Positions 1 through 9,331 of a stretch of DNA of 64,000 nucleotides are shown one piece after another. The position numbers were made by a program, and so were the translations under genes. This stretch comes from Myxacorys chilensis ATA2-1-KO14 (GTDB lineage Bacteria; Cyanobacteriota; Cyanobacteriia; Leptolyngbyales; Leptolyngbyaceae). The notes below the pieces were generated by a model, which did not search any database, had not been told where the DNA came from, and worked only from the letters and a program-made list of their open reading frames with translations. Each line of letters opens with the position of its first letter. Position 1 is the first letter of the stretch. The stretch covers positions 38,761 to 102,760 of the forward strand of contig JAHHHP010000008.1 of the NCBI GenBank assembly GCA_019359275.1, written 5' to 3'.

Positions 1-289
1 ACGGTTTAATTCCCAAATCCACAAATCTTTGCGCTCGTTCCTCAACCAACGCACTACTTGAGACAAATAAATTCGCTTTGAGTAACGTCTCTAGAATATA
101 CGTTCTTCTTTGGGAAAGCGGAATCTGCTCTGCTTCAAATACCAACACTGACGACGAAACAAGCTCAAGCTGCCCAGATTCCCAAAGCGTGATGATACTC
201 AGAATTGCCTCTGCCTCAACCGCTACTCGAACTTGTGTCTTTGTATCAAGCGGGCGTTGAAGACTGCACATATCTAGATAGATCCTCAT
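1..289 (-). CDS. PIN-domain protein, partial (C-terminus outside window)
   Basis: Reading the minus strand from an ATG at 289 gives an open frame to the window edge, about 96 residues. It begins MRIYLDMCSLQRPLD and has an acidic residue at position 6, as PIN nucleases do, followed by a helical stretch with 'VAVEAEAILSII' and 'TLWESGQLELVSSSVLVFEAEQ'. This resembles the small cyanobacterial PIN (VapC-like) proteins, which cleave RNA with a metal held by acidic residues; the later acidic residues lie beyond the window. A 14-codon frame (MMVKQKGMMRLRL...) ends in an ATGA overlap with this start, which could be a leader peptide or chance. No antitoxin of normal size fits before purH, so toxin function is inference. 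Confidence 0.72.
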   Translation of the reverse strand, partial: MRIYLDMCSLQRPLDTKTQVRVAVEAEAILSIITLWESGQLELVSSSVLVFEAEQIPLSQRRTYILETLLKANLFVSSSALVEERAQRFVDLGIKP

Positions 290-381
290 AACCTGAGCCT
301 TAATCTCATCATTCCTTTCTGTTTCACCATCATCCTTTATCCTGAGAGATGCCTACCTACTCAACCGACAGGATTAAACTC

Positions 382-1935
382 ATGGCACGTTTAGCTCTAC
401 TGAGCGTCTCAAATAAAACTGGGCTGATTGATTTAGCTCGGAGTTTGGTAGAAGAATTTGGGTTTGACCTGATCAGCAGTGGAGGAACTGCACAAGCTTT
501 GAAGGAGGCAGGCTTACCTGTCACTAAGGTTTCAGATTACACAGGGTCGCCGGAGATTTTGGGAGGACGGGTGAAGACCCTCCATCCCCGAATTCATGGT
601 GGAATCTTGGCGCGGCGAGATGAACCGCAGGATATTGCAGATTTAGAAGCTCAGCAGATTCGTCCGATCGATCTCGTTGTAGTGAATCTCTATCCCTTTG
701 AAGCCACGATCGCTAAAACGGGAGTTACGTTACCCGAAGCGATCGAGCAGATCGACATTGGCGGGCCTGCAATGATCCGCGCCTCCGCTAAGAACTTCGC
801 TCATCTCACTATTCTTTGCAGTCCCGATCAATACGGCTCCTATTTAGAAGAGTTGCGTCAGCATGATGGAGTCGCATCCTTGGCCTTCCGGCAAACGTGT
901 GCATTGCAAGCATTCAAACACACCGCAAGCTACGATCGCGCCATCTCTGCTTATCTTGAACATCAAGGAGCACAAGCAGGCGTGCTTCCTGACGCTTTTA
1001 CCCTCACCGGTCAGCAAGTTCAACCCTTGCGCTACGGAGAAAATCCGCACCAAGAGGCATCTTGGTATCAAATGGGCGCTACTCCGACTGGCTGGGCTGC
1101 CGCTACCAAGTTACAAGGCAAAGAACTGAGCTACAACAATTTGGTTGATCTAGAAGCAGCGCGATCAATTATCGCTGAGTTCGCCGATCCAGATAGCGAC
1201 CCCGCCGTTACTATCATCAAGCACAACAATCCTTGTGGCTCGGCAATGGCAGCAACCTTGCTCGAAGCCTACGAAAAAGCCTTTAATGCAGATTCAATCT
1301 CGGCGTTTGGTGGAATTGTGGCGCTGAATCGTCCGATTGATGCCCCCACTGCTACCGCCATGATGAAAACCTTTCTAGAATGCGTTGTCGCCCCGGCCTG
1401 CGACCCCGACGCGCAAGAGATTTTGCAGGGAAAGTCAAAAGTTCGGGTGCTGACTCTATCAGATCTGACGACAGGCGCACTCGAACAGATCAAAGCGATC
1501 GCAGGTGGCTTTCTGGTTCAAGCCGCCGATGACATCGTTGCAGATGTGACCCAGTGGAACCTCGTTACCGAGAAGAAACCGACGCCCGAACAACTCGCCG
1601 AACTACTGTTTGCGTGGAAGATCTGTAAGCATGTGAAATCGAATGCGATCGTTGTGAGCCGCGATCGTACAACGATCGGCGTCGGAGCAGGACAGATGAA
1701 TCGCGTTGGCTCTGTCAAAATTGCGCTTGAACAGGCCGGTGAACAGGTTCAAGGAGCCATCCTCGCCAGTGATGGATTTTTTCCATTTGATGACTCGGTT
1801 CGCACGGCTGCGGCTGCCGGAATTAGTGCGATCGTTCAACCGGGTGGCAGTTTGCGTGATCAAGAGTCCATCGATGCGGCGAACGAACTTGGAATCGTCA
1901 TGGCATTCACCGGAATTCGCCATTTCTTGCACTAA
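382..1935 (+). CDS. purH: Bifunctional AICAR formyltransferase / IMP cyclohydrolase PurH
   Basis: PurH catalyses the last two steps of de novo purine synthesis: formylation of AICAR with 10-formyltetrahydrofolate, then ring closure to IMP. The N-terminal MGS-like cyclohydrolase domain (about 1-150) shows LLSVSNKTGL, SGGTA, KTLHPRIHGGIL and VNLYPF. The C-terminal transformylase domain contains KHNNPCG, with the catalytic Lys-His pair at about 280-281, and SDGFFPFDDS. The frame stays open upstream to an ATG at 349, but family proteins begin at MARLALLSV, so I use the ATG at 382, giving 517 residues, the usual length. Cytosolic. It stands alone on the plus strand, divergent from the PIN gene. 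Confidence 0.97.
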   Translation: MARLALLSVSNKTGLIDLARSLVEEFGFDLISSGGTAQALKEAGLPVTKVSDYTGSPEILGGRVKTLHPRIHGGILARRDEPQDIADLEAQQIRPIDLVVVNLYPFEATIAKTGVTLPEAIEQIDIGGPAMIRASAKNFAHLTILCSPDQYGSYLEELRQHDGVASLAFRQTCALQAFKHTASYDRAISAYLEHQGAQAGVLPDAFTLTGQQVQPLRYGENPHQEASWYQMGATPTGWAAATKLQGKELSYNNLVDLEAARSIIAEFADPDSDPAVTIIKHNNPCGSAMAATLLEAYEKAFNADSISAFGGIVALNRPIDAPTATAMMKTFLECVVAPACDPDAQEILQGKSKVRVLTLSDLTTGALEQIKAIAGGFLVQAADDIVADVTQWNLVTEKKPTPEQLAELLFAWKICKHVKSNAIVVSRDRTTIGVGAGQMNRVGSVKIALEQAGEQVQGAILASDGFFPFDDSVRTAAAAGISAIVQPGGSLRDQESIDAANELGIVMAFTGIRHFLH

Positions 1936-2041
1936 AACCAAGAGCAAAAATCTAGAGCAGAGGTTCGCAGAGCGCCAGAAACTGAGAGGAGGTACGATAT
2001 GCTAAGTTTTATTAACCTCCTCGCTTAGACAAAGAACCTCT

Positions 2042-2518
2042 ATGTCTTCTGAGCTACTTCAGTTCCTCAAAGTTTATAGTCAGTTTGTCCATCCCGTTTT
2101 GATGTGGGTGCTACTAGCATTAACCATCTACGCTTTGTATTCGGGACTGCAATGGCGTCGTACCCGCACTGCCACTGGAGACCTGAAGAAGAACCTCCTC
2201 AAAGAAAAATTTAATGTCAAACATTACCAAATTGGTTCAGTAGTGCTTGCCATTATGGTCATTGGTTCAATCGGCGCAATGGGAGCAACGTACATTAACA
2301 GCGGTAAGTTATTCGTCGCTCCACACTTGCTCATTGGACTAGGCATGACTGGAATGATTGCCGTTTCCGCATCGCTCTCGCCCTTTATGCAGAAGGGACA
2401 AGACTGGGCGCGGTATAGCCACATTGCAATCAACGTCGCCATCATGGGTTTATTTGGGTACCAAGCAATTACCGGCATCACCATTGTGCAGAACATCATT
2501 AAACGCATGGGATCGTAA
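2042..2518 (+). CDS. DUF4079 family membrane protein
   Basis: A 158-residue protein with four predicted membrane helices (roughly 15-35, 63-85, 95-115 and 128-150) separated by short basic loops (QWRRTRTATGDLKKNLLKEK). The pattern fits the DUF4079 family, which is widespread in cyanobacteria and plastid-bearing organisms and has no firm function. Histidines near the helix ends (HPVLMW near 17, HYQIGS near 61, HLLIG near 94, SHIAIN near 126) would suit a cytochrome b561-like haem protein, but this is inference. It starts 106 bp after purH and is followed by a rhomboid gene on the same strand. Confidence 0.82.
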   Translation: MSSELLQFLKVYSQFVHPVLMWVLLALTIYALYSGLQWRRTRTATGDLKKNLLKEKFNVKHYQIGSVVLAIMVIGSIGAMGATYINSGKLFVAPHLLIGLGMTGMIAVSASLSPFMQKGQDWARYSHIAINVAIMGLFGYQAITGITIVQNIIKRMGS

Positions 2519-2632
2519 GATCTACCCACTTCCTCAAGCTACCTGTAGTCGGAATCTGTCTTCAGATCAACAGACGCGATCGCTATAAGTTCGCTATTCT
2601 TCCAGCTAAAGGATTACTATGGGGCAAAATTC

Positions 2633-3349
2633 GTGTTTCCGATTAGCGACGACAATCCAACTCGCATTAAACCCTATGTGACGTATGGGTTGATTGCAGT
2701 CAACATCTTAGTTTTTGCATACGAACTCAGCTTAACGCCACCGCAACTCGAAAATTTCTTCTACACGTGGGCCGTCATCCCTCAAGAGCTATCGCGGCAC
2801 TTTAGCGGTGGAGAACTGGGGTATCAGCCCTTTCCCGAATGGATTACACTATTCACCTCGCAGTTTCTACATGGTGGTTTTCTCCATGTCGCTGGAAACA
2901 TGCTGTTTCTGTGGATTTTTGGCAACAACGTAGAAGATCGATTAGGGCACGTCAAATTCTTGATTTTCTACTTGACCTGTGGAGCGCTAGCGGCGCTTTC
3001 GCAATGGTATTTCTCATCCAACTCGACGATTCCATCGCTGGGTGCGAGTGGCGCGATCGCGGGCGTGATGGGCGCATACATTCTGCGATTTCCAAAAGCT
3101 AGTGTTCTAACGCTCATTCCGCTAGGTATTCTCATTCCAGTTCGGTTGCCTGCCTACGCTTACCTTGGCATCTGGTTTCTGCAACAAGCGCTCTATGGCA
3201 TTGCTAGTCTTGGCGTTCCAGCAAATATTGGAATGGAGCGGGGCGGCGTCGCCTATTGGGCACACGCTGGTGGATTCCTATTTGGAGCGGTTCTTGGCCC
3301 TCTGCTAGGACTCTTCTCGGACAGCAGTGAGGCAGAAAAAACCTACTAA
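2633..3349 (+). CDS. Rhomboid family intramembrane serine protease
   Basis: A 238-residue multi-helix membrane protein. It has the rhomboid signature: a first helix after the NPTRIKPYVTYGLI segment, a periplasmic loop, HGGFLHVAGNMLFLWIFG with the conserved histidines and asparagine, the catalytic serine in GASGAIAG (S139) and the catalytic histidine in AHAGGFLFG (H211). Such proteases cut single-pass membrane proteins inside the bilayer; the substrate here is unknown. Translation probably starts at GTG 2633 (VFPISDDNP), because the nearby ATG at 2619 is in another frame. Length is normal for the compact bacterial rhomboids. Confidence 0.93.
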   Translation: MFPISDDNPTRIKPYVTYGLIAVNILVFAYELSLTPPQLENFFYTWAVIPQELSRHFSGGELGYQPFPEWITLFTSQFLHGGFLHVAGNMLFLWIFGNNVEDRLGHVKFLIFYLTCGALAALSQWYFSSNSTIPSLGASGAIAGVMGAYILRFPKASVLTLIPLGILIPVRLPAYAYLGIWFLQQALYGIASLGVPANIGMERGGVAYWAHAGGFLFGAVLGPLLGLFSDSSEAEKTY

Positions 3350-3375
3350 ATTATCTAAAAAACTGGGATGAAGTA

Positions 3376-3504
3376 TTGCAAGGAGATCCAGGAGAGACTG
3401 ATAATGAAATTAAGGAAGTCTTATCTAAATTTGCTTTCATTTGGCAGAAACTTCAGGATTCAGCACTCATCCCAGGAGCATTGATACATGGGCGGTTTAA
3501 TTAA
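3376..3504 (+). other. Possible short ORF or gene remnant between rhomboid and the next gene
   Basis: From a TTG at 3376 an open frame of 42 codons runs to TAA 3502-3504. Its translation looks protein-like (QGDPGETDNEIKEV, then KFAFIWQKLQDSALIPG), with an acidic amphipathic composition unlike random intergenic DNA, and the frame is open further upstream without a better start. It overlaps the next gene by 17 bp in another frame. I do not recognise it. It may be a decayed gene end or a small protein. Confidence 0.25.
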
Positions 3505-4054
3505 TCTCATCAAAAAACTATTTAGCGGCATTTTTTCATTTGTTGGTGGGCTGCTAGGCGGCAAAAAAAACGGCGGTTATTACATGGAGGCAGACGAATC
3601 TAAGTTTGCGCCGCTTCCTAGCAAGTCAGACGCAGAAAATTCCGCTAAACCAGAACCCGCTAAAGTCGAGGCTACCTCTAGCGGAGCAAAAGCAGAGCCA
3701 GTCAAGGCGGCCAAAGCTTCCGTGGCGGAGTTATCAAATGCAGAACCTGTCAAAGCAGTTAAAAACTCTGTAGGGGATTCAGCAAAAGCGGTTCAAGCTT
3801 CACTCAAGTCGGCTACAGGTGCAGATAAGGAGAAAGCAGCACCCGCCAAGGCAGAATCTGCCAAACAAGATGCTGCATCCACCAACGGTTCACAGCCTCC
3901 GGCTCCTGCCAATGTTGCTCTCAACATGCCGAAGCCAACAGTTAGCTTTGCAAGCGAGTACCTAGCGCCCAAACCAACCAGCACTCGTCGTCGGCCTGGT
4001 GCAAATATGAATTCTTTCCTTGAAATGGCAAAGAATGTAAAGCCTTCAACCTAG
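3488..4054 (+). CDS. Ala/Lys-rich protein with N-terminal amphipathic membrane helix
   Basis: A 188-residue protein of unknown function. The first 27 residues (MGGLINLIKKLFSGIFSF, then VGGLLGGKKNGGYY) form a short glycine-rich amphipathic or hydrophobic segment likely to bind a membrane surface. Residues 40-155 are low-complexity, rich in Ala, Lys, Glu, Pro and Ser with repeated 'AEPVKA' and 'KPEPAKVEA' units, so probably disordered. The C-terminus (VSFASEYLAPKP, then TRRRPGANMNSFLEMAKNVK) is more ordered. Similar short proteins beginning GGLxxGKK are familiar from cyanobacteria, but no role is established that I know of. It ends before a strong bidirectional terminator. Confidence 0.75.
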   Translation: MGGLINLIKKLFSGIFSFVGGLLGGKKNGGYYMEADESKFAPLPSKSDAENSAKPEPAKVEATSSGAKAEPVKAAKASVAELSNAEPVKAVKNSVGDSAKAVQASLKSATGADKEKAAPAKAESAKQDAASTNGSQPPAPANVALNMPKPTVSFASEYLAPKPTSTRRRPGANMNSFLEMAKNVKPST

Positions 4055-4089
4055 TTCTTCTTTGATTGAAGGTAGGTGTGCATTACCAA

Positions 4090-4123
4090 AAAAGCCTCTC
4101 GATCCAAGGATCGAGAGGCTTTT
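4090..4123. terminator. Bidirectional intrinsic terminator
   Basis: Arms GCCTCTCGATCC (4094-4105) and GGATCGAGAGGC (4108-4119) pair perfectly over 12 bp, extended by AAAA/TTTT on either side. It lies between the end of the plus-strand gene at 4054 and the end of the minus-strand gene at 4140, so it can stop both transcripts. Confidence 0.88.
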
Positions 4124-4139
4124 CTAATTTAGTAAAACC

Positions 4140-4322
4140 TTAGTAAACGCCTTCCCGTCGCTCTTCTGTTTTTTGAATTAGCCAAAGGGCGTGAATAATA
4201 CCCGGAACCCAGCCTAGAGCAGTTAGAAGAACACTAACAATTAAGCCTGTGCTAATGCCTGTAGTCAGAAACACAGCCAGGGGCGGAAGCAAAATAGCCG
4301 ATACAAGACGTAAAAATTTCAT
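4140..4322 (-). CDS. Pmp3/YqaE (UPF0057) family membrane peptide
   Basis: A 60-residue peptide with two hydrophobic helices: about 5-25 (LVSAILLPPLAVFLTTGI) and 27-50 (IVSVLLTALGWVPGIIHALW). This is the arrangement and length of the YqaE/Pmp3 proteolipid family, including the LLPPLAVF motif and the GWVPGIIHA motif. Members sit in the cytoplasmic membrane and are often induced by salt or cold; that role is family knowledge, not visible here. It is a single gene ending at the shared terminator. Confidence 0.9.
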   Translation of the reverse strand: MKFLRLVSAILLPPLAVFLTTGISTGLIVSVLLTALGWVPGIIHALWLIQKTEERREGVY

Positions 4323-4527
4323 AGGATTTCTCTAACGCATTCGTTTTATACAACATGCTTCAATTCTCATCAATCTACGATCGCATAGCTTCTCTCTTTA
4401 GACAGGATCAAACTTCATTTGCAGGTTTGATCAGGAGTGAAAGCTTCAAGGCTGACTCGCCCGTGAGATAGAGTAGAGGCTGTGCCATTGGCTTTGCCAA
4501 GCACCTTAAAACTGAAAGATAGAGATC

Positions 4528-5340
4528 ATGATCAGCCAGTCTCCAATTGTTTCTGCCAAATGGCTCCAAGAAAACTTAGCTCAAGTCGTTGTAATCGACT
4601 GTCGCTTTGCTTTGATGGAGCCGACACTCGGAGGGCAACAGTACGAAGCGGAGCATATTCCAGGAGCCTACTATTTAGATCTCGATCAGGATTTATCGAG
4701 CGCAGTTCAAAAACATGGCGGACGGCATCCGTTACCAGATCCGAAAAAGCTAAGTGCCAAACTTTCTGCAATGGGCATTACCGACTCTAACTTGGTCGTT
4801 GCCTACGATGATTCTCGGTTTGCATTCGCAGCTCGGTTGTGGTGGCTATTGCGATATTTAGGTCATGACCGCGCTGCCGTTTTAGATGGCGGATTCCAAG
4901 CTTGGAAAGCAGCAGGAGGCGCAGTCACTCTTGACATTCCACCCCAGACATCAGGAAGATTCATCCCAAGTCCCCGTCCTGACTGGGTTGTAGACATAGA
5001 AGCAGTGAAAGCCAAAAAGGACTCCCCTGTTGTTGCATTAGTCGATTCTCGCGAACCAGAACGTTATCGAGGAGAGCGAGAGCCAATCGACCCGATCGCA
5101 GGTCACATTCCGGGTGCAGTCAATTATCCTTGGCAAGAGGTAACGACCGAGCAAGGGTATTTGAAGTCAGATGATCAATTGCGCGATCGCTGGTCAGATC
5201 TTCAGTCCGCAGAAGAAATTTTAGTCTACTGCGGTTCGGGTGTTTCAGCCTGCGTTAATTTGCTTTCTCTTGCCGCGATCAATCGAGACGGTAAGCTGTA
5301 CGGCGGGAGCTGGAGTGATTGGTGTTCTTATCAACTGTGA
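4528..5340 (+). CDS. Sulfurtransferase, 3-mercaptopyruvate/thiosulfate type (tandem rhodanese)
   Basis: A 270-residue protein with two rhodanese domains (about 8-125 and 150-270). The N-terminal domain is inactive by lack of a catalytic cysteine; the C-terminal one carries the active-site loop CGSGVSA with Cys235. A CG(S/T)GV-type loop is typical of 3-mercaptopyruvate sulfurtransferases, while thiosulfate sulfurtransferases usually have CRxGx(R/T). Expected reaction: transfer of sulfur to cyanide or thiols via a persulfide. Conserved features include HIPGA (twice) and VDSREPERYRGEREP. The start at ATG 4528 gives MISQSPIVSAKWL. Confidence 0.9.
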   Translation: MISQSPIVSAKWLQENLAQVVVIDCRFALMEPTLGGQQYEAEHIPGAYYLDLDQDLSSAVQKHGGRHPLPDPKKLSAKLSAMGITDSNLVVAYDDSRFAFAARLWWLLRYLGHDRAAVLDGGFQAWKAAGGAVTLDIPPQTSGRFIPSPRPDWVVDIEAVKAKKDSPVVALVDSREPERYRGEREPIDPIAGHIPGAVNYPWQEVTTEQGYLKSDDQLRDRWSDLQSAEEILVYCGSGVSACVNLLSLAAINRDGKLYGGSWSDWCSYQL

Positions 5341-5355
5341 CTCTTCTATCAGAAA

Positions 5356-6366
5356 TTATTGAATCAAATTCTGACGGGGATTGAAGGTTTCAAACTGGCG
5401 TAATTTTTCGTATAACTCACGCTCTTGCTCGGTTAGTTCTTTCGGAAACGCAATCTGAATTTCAACAATCTGGTCGCCTCGAGTGATTCCATCTTCTGAA
5501 GTACTTGCGACTGGGTAGCCTTTATTCGCTAATCGCAGCCGTTGCCCCGATCGTACCCCCGCCGGAATATTCATTTTCACCATGCCATCCAATGTTGGCA
5601 CCTCGATTGCGCCACCTAGCACCGCTTCACTGGGCGTGATCGGCAGTTGACACACGATGTCGGCATCCTCAACTTTGAAAAAAGAATGGGGAGAAACTTC
5701 AATTTTTAGATACAGATCGCCGCCGTTTACCCCCTGTCCTTTCAGCCGAACGCGTTGACCTGACACCATTCCGGACGGCATATTAACTTCTAGCGATCGC
5801 CCGTCTTCTAGGCGAATTCGCTCTCGCCCACCTGCGTAGGCTTTTTCTAGGGGAACCGTTAACCTGGCTTCCGCATCCCGACGAGCAGGCGGACGAGGGG
5901 TGCTGACGGTATAACTCGTTTTGCTCGTGCCCGGACGAAAAACATCTTCCACTGGCGCGCGGGGCGGTTCACGGCGAGGGGCAGTTCTGGTTGTAGTTGT
6001 AGTTGTAGTTCGTGGGGATGCGGTAGAACTGGCAGAAGTCCGGCTTAAAAACTGATCGAAGAAGTCATTGAAGTTGCGAAACGCGCCAAAATCGACCTCT
6101 CCCCCTCGTCCGTTCCGTCCATTCTTCTGAAACCCGCGCTGCTGCCAAAAATTTCCATATTGGTCATACTGCGATCGCTTTGCTACATCCGATAGCACGG
6201 CATACGCCTCACTGAGGTCTTTAAATTTTTCCTCAGCCGCTTTGTCACCTTGATTGACATCGGGATGATATTGTCTCGCAAGCCGACGGTAGGAGCGCTT
6301 GATCTCGTCCATTGACGCATCTCTAGCAACTTCTAAGATTTCATAATAGTTACGGAAATTTTGCAT
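5356..6366 (-). CDS. dnaJ: DnaJ/Hsp40 co-chaperone without zinc finger
   Basis: A 336-residue J-domain protein. Residues 5-70 form the J domain with HPD at 34-36, which stimulates ATP hydrolysis by DnaK. A G/F-like and then Ser/Thr/Arg-rich linker (about 75-160, including [12 protein letters not shown]) leads to the C-terminal substrate-binding domains (about 165-320: [53 protein letters not shown]). No CxxCxGxG repeats are present, so it is type II (CbpA-like). It follows the dnaK-like gene by 82 bp on the same strand; in Synechocystis the dnaK3 gene is likewise next to a dnaJ. The Thr run is encoded by a short GTT/GTA repeat near 6000. Confidence 0.93.
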   Translation of the reverse strand: MQNFRNYYEILEVARDASMDEIKRSYRRLARQYHPDVNQGDKAAEEKFKDLSEAYAVLSDVAKRSQYDQYGNFWQQRGFQKNGRNGRGGEVDFGAFRNFNDFFDQFLSRTSASSTASPRTTTTTTTRTAPRREPPRAPVEDVFRPGTSKTSYTVSTPRPPARRDAEARLTVPLEKAYAGGRERIRLEDGRSLEVNMPSGMVSGQRVRLKGQGVNGGDLYLKIEVSPHSFFKVEDADIVCQLPITPSEAVLGGAIEVPTLDGMVKMNIPAGVRSGQRLRLANKGYPVASTSEDGITRGDQIVEIQIAFPKELTEQERELYEKLRQFETFNPRQNLIQ

Positions 6367-6390
6367 AGAGCGTGGTTAGAAATAGAGCAT

Positions 6391-6440
6391 GAGTGCAGAG
6401 CGAAGACTGAAAGAATACCTCACTTCTTCGCTCTGCACTC
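6391..6440 (-). promoter_or_regulatory. Strong stem-loop between dnaK3 and dnaJ
   Basis: GAGTGCAGAGCGAAG (6391-6405) and CTTCGCTCTGCACTC (6426-6440) pair over 15 bp with a 20-nt loop. In the minus-strand message it falls between the two genes and is followed by AUGCUCUAUUUC, not a U-run, so it is not a standard terminator for that strand. The T-run lies on the plus-strand side (6443-6450), where no gene reads in. It may limit dnaJ expression or protect the dnaK message. Confidence 0.7.
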
Positions 6441-6448
6441 ACTTTTTT

Positions 6449-9331
6449 TTACAGCCAATCGTCTTCGTCATCCCAGTTATCTTGAGCGTAGTTGGGACGA
6501 GCGGGACGTTTTTTAGAGGAATCGCTACGATTGGCTCTGCCAAAGTCTGGAGCATCAGGTGAGCGGCGGCTGCCAATTTCAGGTCGACTGGACGAGTAAC
6601 CAGAACCATTATCGCGTCGAGGAGCATCTAGATCTGGATTTCGGCGGGGAGGATCTTGTCTCGGTGAGCCGTAGTTCTGCTGAGAACCACGACTGGCTCC
6701 GCCAAACTCCGCCGGATCATAGAAATCAGAATCGCGCCGAGTCCCGTTACCTCGGTTTCTAGAAGTATCTCGACTGCCGTAAGGATCTTGTGAAGGGGTG
6801 CGATTGGCTCCGCCAAACTCCGCAGGATCATCGCCATAAGACGGAGCGCTGTAGGGGTCTCGGCTTCTAGAGCGGTCTGGATTCGCGTATGGATCGCGGC
6901 TAGTTGAGGGGCGATTAGCTCTGCCCAACTCCGTCGAATCGTAGGAGTCGCGGTTTATATCACGATTGGCTCTGCCCAATGAAGAATCGCGGCCTCTAGA
7001 GGAGTCTGAATTGGCATACGGGTCACGACTGGCTGGAGGACGATTGGTTCTGCCAAACTCCGCAGGATCATTGTATGGATCTTGATATGGATCTCGATTC
7101 GGCGAAGTTTGACCGCTGTAAGGATCGCGACTAGCTCCGCCAAGCTCTGAAGAATCATAGCGATCGTTGGGTACACCATCGAAGGAATCACGCCTACTAT
7201 CATTCTGGCTATAGCTATCCCGACCATAGCTATCTCGACTAGCAGCAGCATTATCGCGATCGCGGCTACTGCTATCCCGTCCATAGGTGTAGTTGTCGCG
7301 CCCGTAGGTATAGTTATCACGTCCGTAACTATTGTTATCACGTCCGTAGTTACCTTGCCCATAGCTACCTTGCCCATAGCTACTTTGTCCGGCATTCCAG
7401 TAATCACGAGATGACCCATAAGGATCACGAGGTTCGGGGTAGTAGTAATCTTCGTCGTCTTCGAGGAAAAAGTTTTTGATCGACTCGAAGAAGCCGCCTT
7501 CGCCTTCATCAAGTTTGGTCTGTTGATAGACCTCACGATTGAGATCGTACAGAGCATCTTTGAGATCTGCCTCAGCAATGTCTACGCCGCGATCGTCGTT
7601 GTTTGCCAATGCTTCTCGGAGGCGCTGCACTTGCGGTTCAATACGATTGCGATAGGGGCTCACAAACGTCATGCCGAAGTCAAGCGTTGCTTCTCGCAGT
7701 TGACGCTCAGCTTGAAAGGTCAGCGCTTCTGCTCGATTTCGCTTCTCAACTTTTTCTTTACGGAGCCGATCGATTTCGGCATATTCTTCAGCGCTGCGAA
7801 TCATTTGCCGGATTTCATCTTCGCTCAGATTCGATGCACCTTGAATGGTAATACTCTGCTCGCGCCCGGTGGTGCGATCCATCGCGGTAACTTGCAGAAT
7901 GCCGTTAGCGTCTACATCAAATGACACTTGAATTTGCGGAATTCCACGCGGTGCCGGTGGAATGCCCATCAGCTTGAAGCGCCCCAGCGATTTGTTACCC
8001 GATGCCATCTCCCGTTCGCCTTGCAGAACGTGGACTTCGACCATCGTTTGGTTATCTTCTGATGTTGAGAAGGTGTCGGATCGGCGAGTAGGAATCGTTG
8101 TGCCGCGTGGAATCAGCTTTTTCATCACGCCGCCGATCGTTTCTAAGCCAACCGAAATTGGGGTCACATCGAGCAACAAAATGTCCTTTAAATCGCCCGC
8201 TAAAATCCCAGCTTGAATTGCGGCTCCGACAGCAACGACTTCATCAGGATTGACATTCTGATTTGGTTCGAGATTGATCAGCGATCGCACGACTTCTTGC
8301 ACCATCGGAATTCGGGTCGAACCGCCGACTAGCACCACTTCATCAATATCATCGGGCATCATTTCGGCATCGCGAAACGCTTGACGCAGAGGACCCCGCA
8401 AACGGCTCAAGAGATCACCACACAATCCCTCAAACTGCGATCGCGTCATCCGGGTTTCTAAATGCTTGGGACCGTCTTCTGTTGCGGTAATAAACGGCAA
8501 ATTAATGGCAGTTACACTAACTCCGGAAAGCTCAATCTTCGCTTTCTCTGCAGCTTCGGTGAGACGCTGCAGCGCTTGACGATCTTTGCGTAAATCAATG
8601 CCTTCTTGCTCTAAGAACTGCTCTGCCAGCCAATCGACAATTTTATTATCAAAGTCATTGCCGCCCAGCTGTGTGTCACCGCTCGTGCCTCTGACTTCAA
8701 AGACACCATCGCCCACATCTAGAATCGAGACATCAAACGTACCGCCACCTAGATCAAACACAAGAATTGTTTCTTGACTGACGCGATCGAGACCGTAAGC
8801 TAACGAGGCAGCTGTCGGTTCATTCAAAATCCGCTTCACATCGAGTCCGGCAATCCGTCCAGCATCGCGGGTCGCTTGGCGCTGAGAATCATTAAAGTAG
8901 GCGGGCACAGTGATTACTGCCCCGGTCACGGGTTCTCCCAAATAGCGAGTAGCTTCATCGGCTAACTTCTTGAGAACCAGAGCCGAGATCTCTTCAGGCG
9001 AAAAGTCGCGATTGAGGCGAGGGCATTTGATTCGGATGTTGCCCGCCTCGTCTTTGCGGATCGTATAAGGAACTCGCTTCGATTCGGGCGAAAGTTCGGC
9101 GTATTTGCGCCCCACAAAGCGCTTCACTGCAAAAAATGTATTTTGCGGATCAAGGACGGCTTGCCGTCTAGCGAGTTGCCCCACCATCCGTTCTTCGTCT
9201 TTGCTGACAGCAACCACGGAAGGAGTTGTCCGCGTGCCTTCTGCGTTGGCGATGACCACTGGCTTCCCGCCCTCCATGACCGCCACCACCGAGTTTGTAG
9301 TTCCCAGGTCAATACCAACGACTCTGCCCAT
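6449..9331 (-). CDS. dnaK3: Hsp70 chaperone DnaK3-type with very long repetitive C-terminal tail
   Basis: A 960-residue Hsp70. The ATPase domain (about 1-385) has [33 protein letters not shown] and [10 protein letters not shown]; the substrate-binding domain (about 390-505) includes [11 protein letters not shown] and [12 protein letters not shown]; a helical lid follows to about 605. After [14 protein letters not shown] the tail (about 620-960) is rich in Arg, Asp, Ser, Tyr, Gly and Asn, with SYGQG/YGRDN repeats and then at least eight copies of a (D/S)xAEFG(G/R)A(N/S)R-like motif spaced by SRDPY units. It ends in the acidic peptide [10 protein letters not shown]. Standard DnaK is about 640 residues; cyanobacterial DnaK3 proteins have tail extensions and associate with thylakoid membranes, and the dnaJ neighbour supports this assignment. 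Confidence 0.93.
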   Translation of the reverse strand: MGRVVGIDLGTTNSVVAVMEGGKPVVIANAEGTRTTPSVVAVSKDEERMVGQLARRQAVLDPQNTFFAVKRFVGRKYAELSPESKRVPYTIRKDEAGNIRIKCPRLNRDFSPEEISALVLKKLADEATRYLGEPVTGAVITVPAYFNDSQRQATRDAGRIAGLDVKRILNEPTAASLAYGLDRVSQETILVFDLGGGTFDVSILDVGDGVFEVRGTSGDTQLGGNDFDNKIVDWLAEQFLEQEGIDLRKDRQALQRLTEAAEKAKIELSGVSVTAINLPFITATEDGPKHLETRMTRSQFEGLCGDLLSRLRGPLRQAFRDAEMMPDDIDEVVLVGGSTRIPMVQEVVRSLINLEPNQNVNPDEVVAVGAAIQAGILAGDLKDILLLDVTPISVGLETIGGVMKKLIPRGTTIPTRRSDTFSTSEDNQTMVEVHVLQGEREMASGNKSLGRFKLMGIPPAPRGIPQIQVSFDVDANGILQVTAMDRTTGREQSITIQGASNLSEDEIRQMIRSAEEYAEIDRLRKEKVEKRNRAEALTFQAERQLREATLDFGMTFVSPYRNRIEPQVQRLREALANNDDRGVDIAEADLKDALYDLNREVYQQTKLDEGEGGFFESIKNFFLEDDEDYYYPEPRDPYGSSRDYWNAGQSSYGQGSYGQGNYGRDNNSYGRDNYTYGRDNYTYGRDSSSRDRDNAAASRDSYGRDSYSQNDSRRDSFDGVPNDRYDSSELGGASRDPYSGQTSPNRDPYQDPYNDPAEFGRTNRPPASRDPYANSDSSRGRDSSLGRANRDINRDSYDSTELGRANRPSTSRDPYANPDRSRSRDPYSAPSYGDDPAEFGGANRTPSQDPYGSRDTSRNRGNGTRRDSDFYDPAEFGGASRGSQQNYGSPRQDPPRRNPDLDAPRRDNGSGYSSSRPEIGSRRSPDAPDFGRANRSDSSKKRPARPNYAQDNWDDEDDWL

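Noticed and set aside
6955..7578. 207-codon minus-strand frame inside dnaK3
   Set aside because: It is another frame of the repetitive dnaK tail; the composition (Ile, Met, Thr, Val repeats) is a by-product of the repeats.
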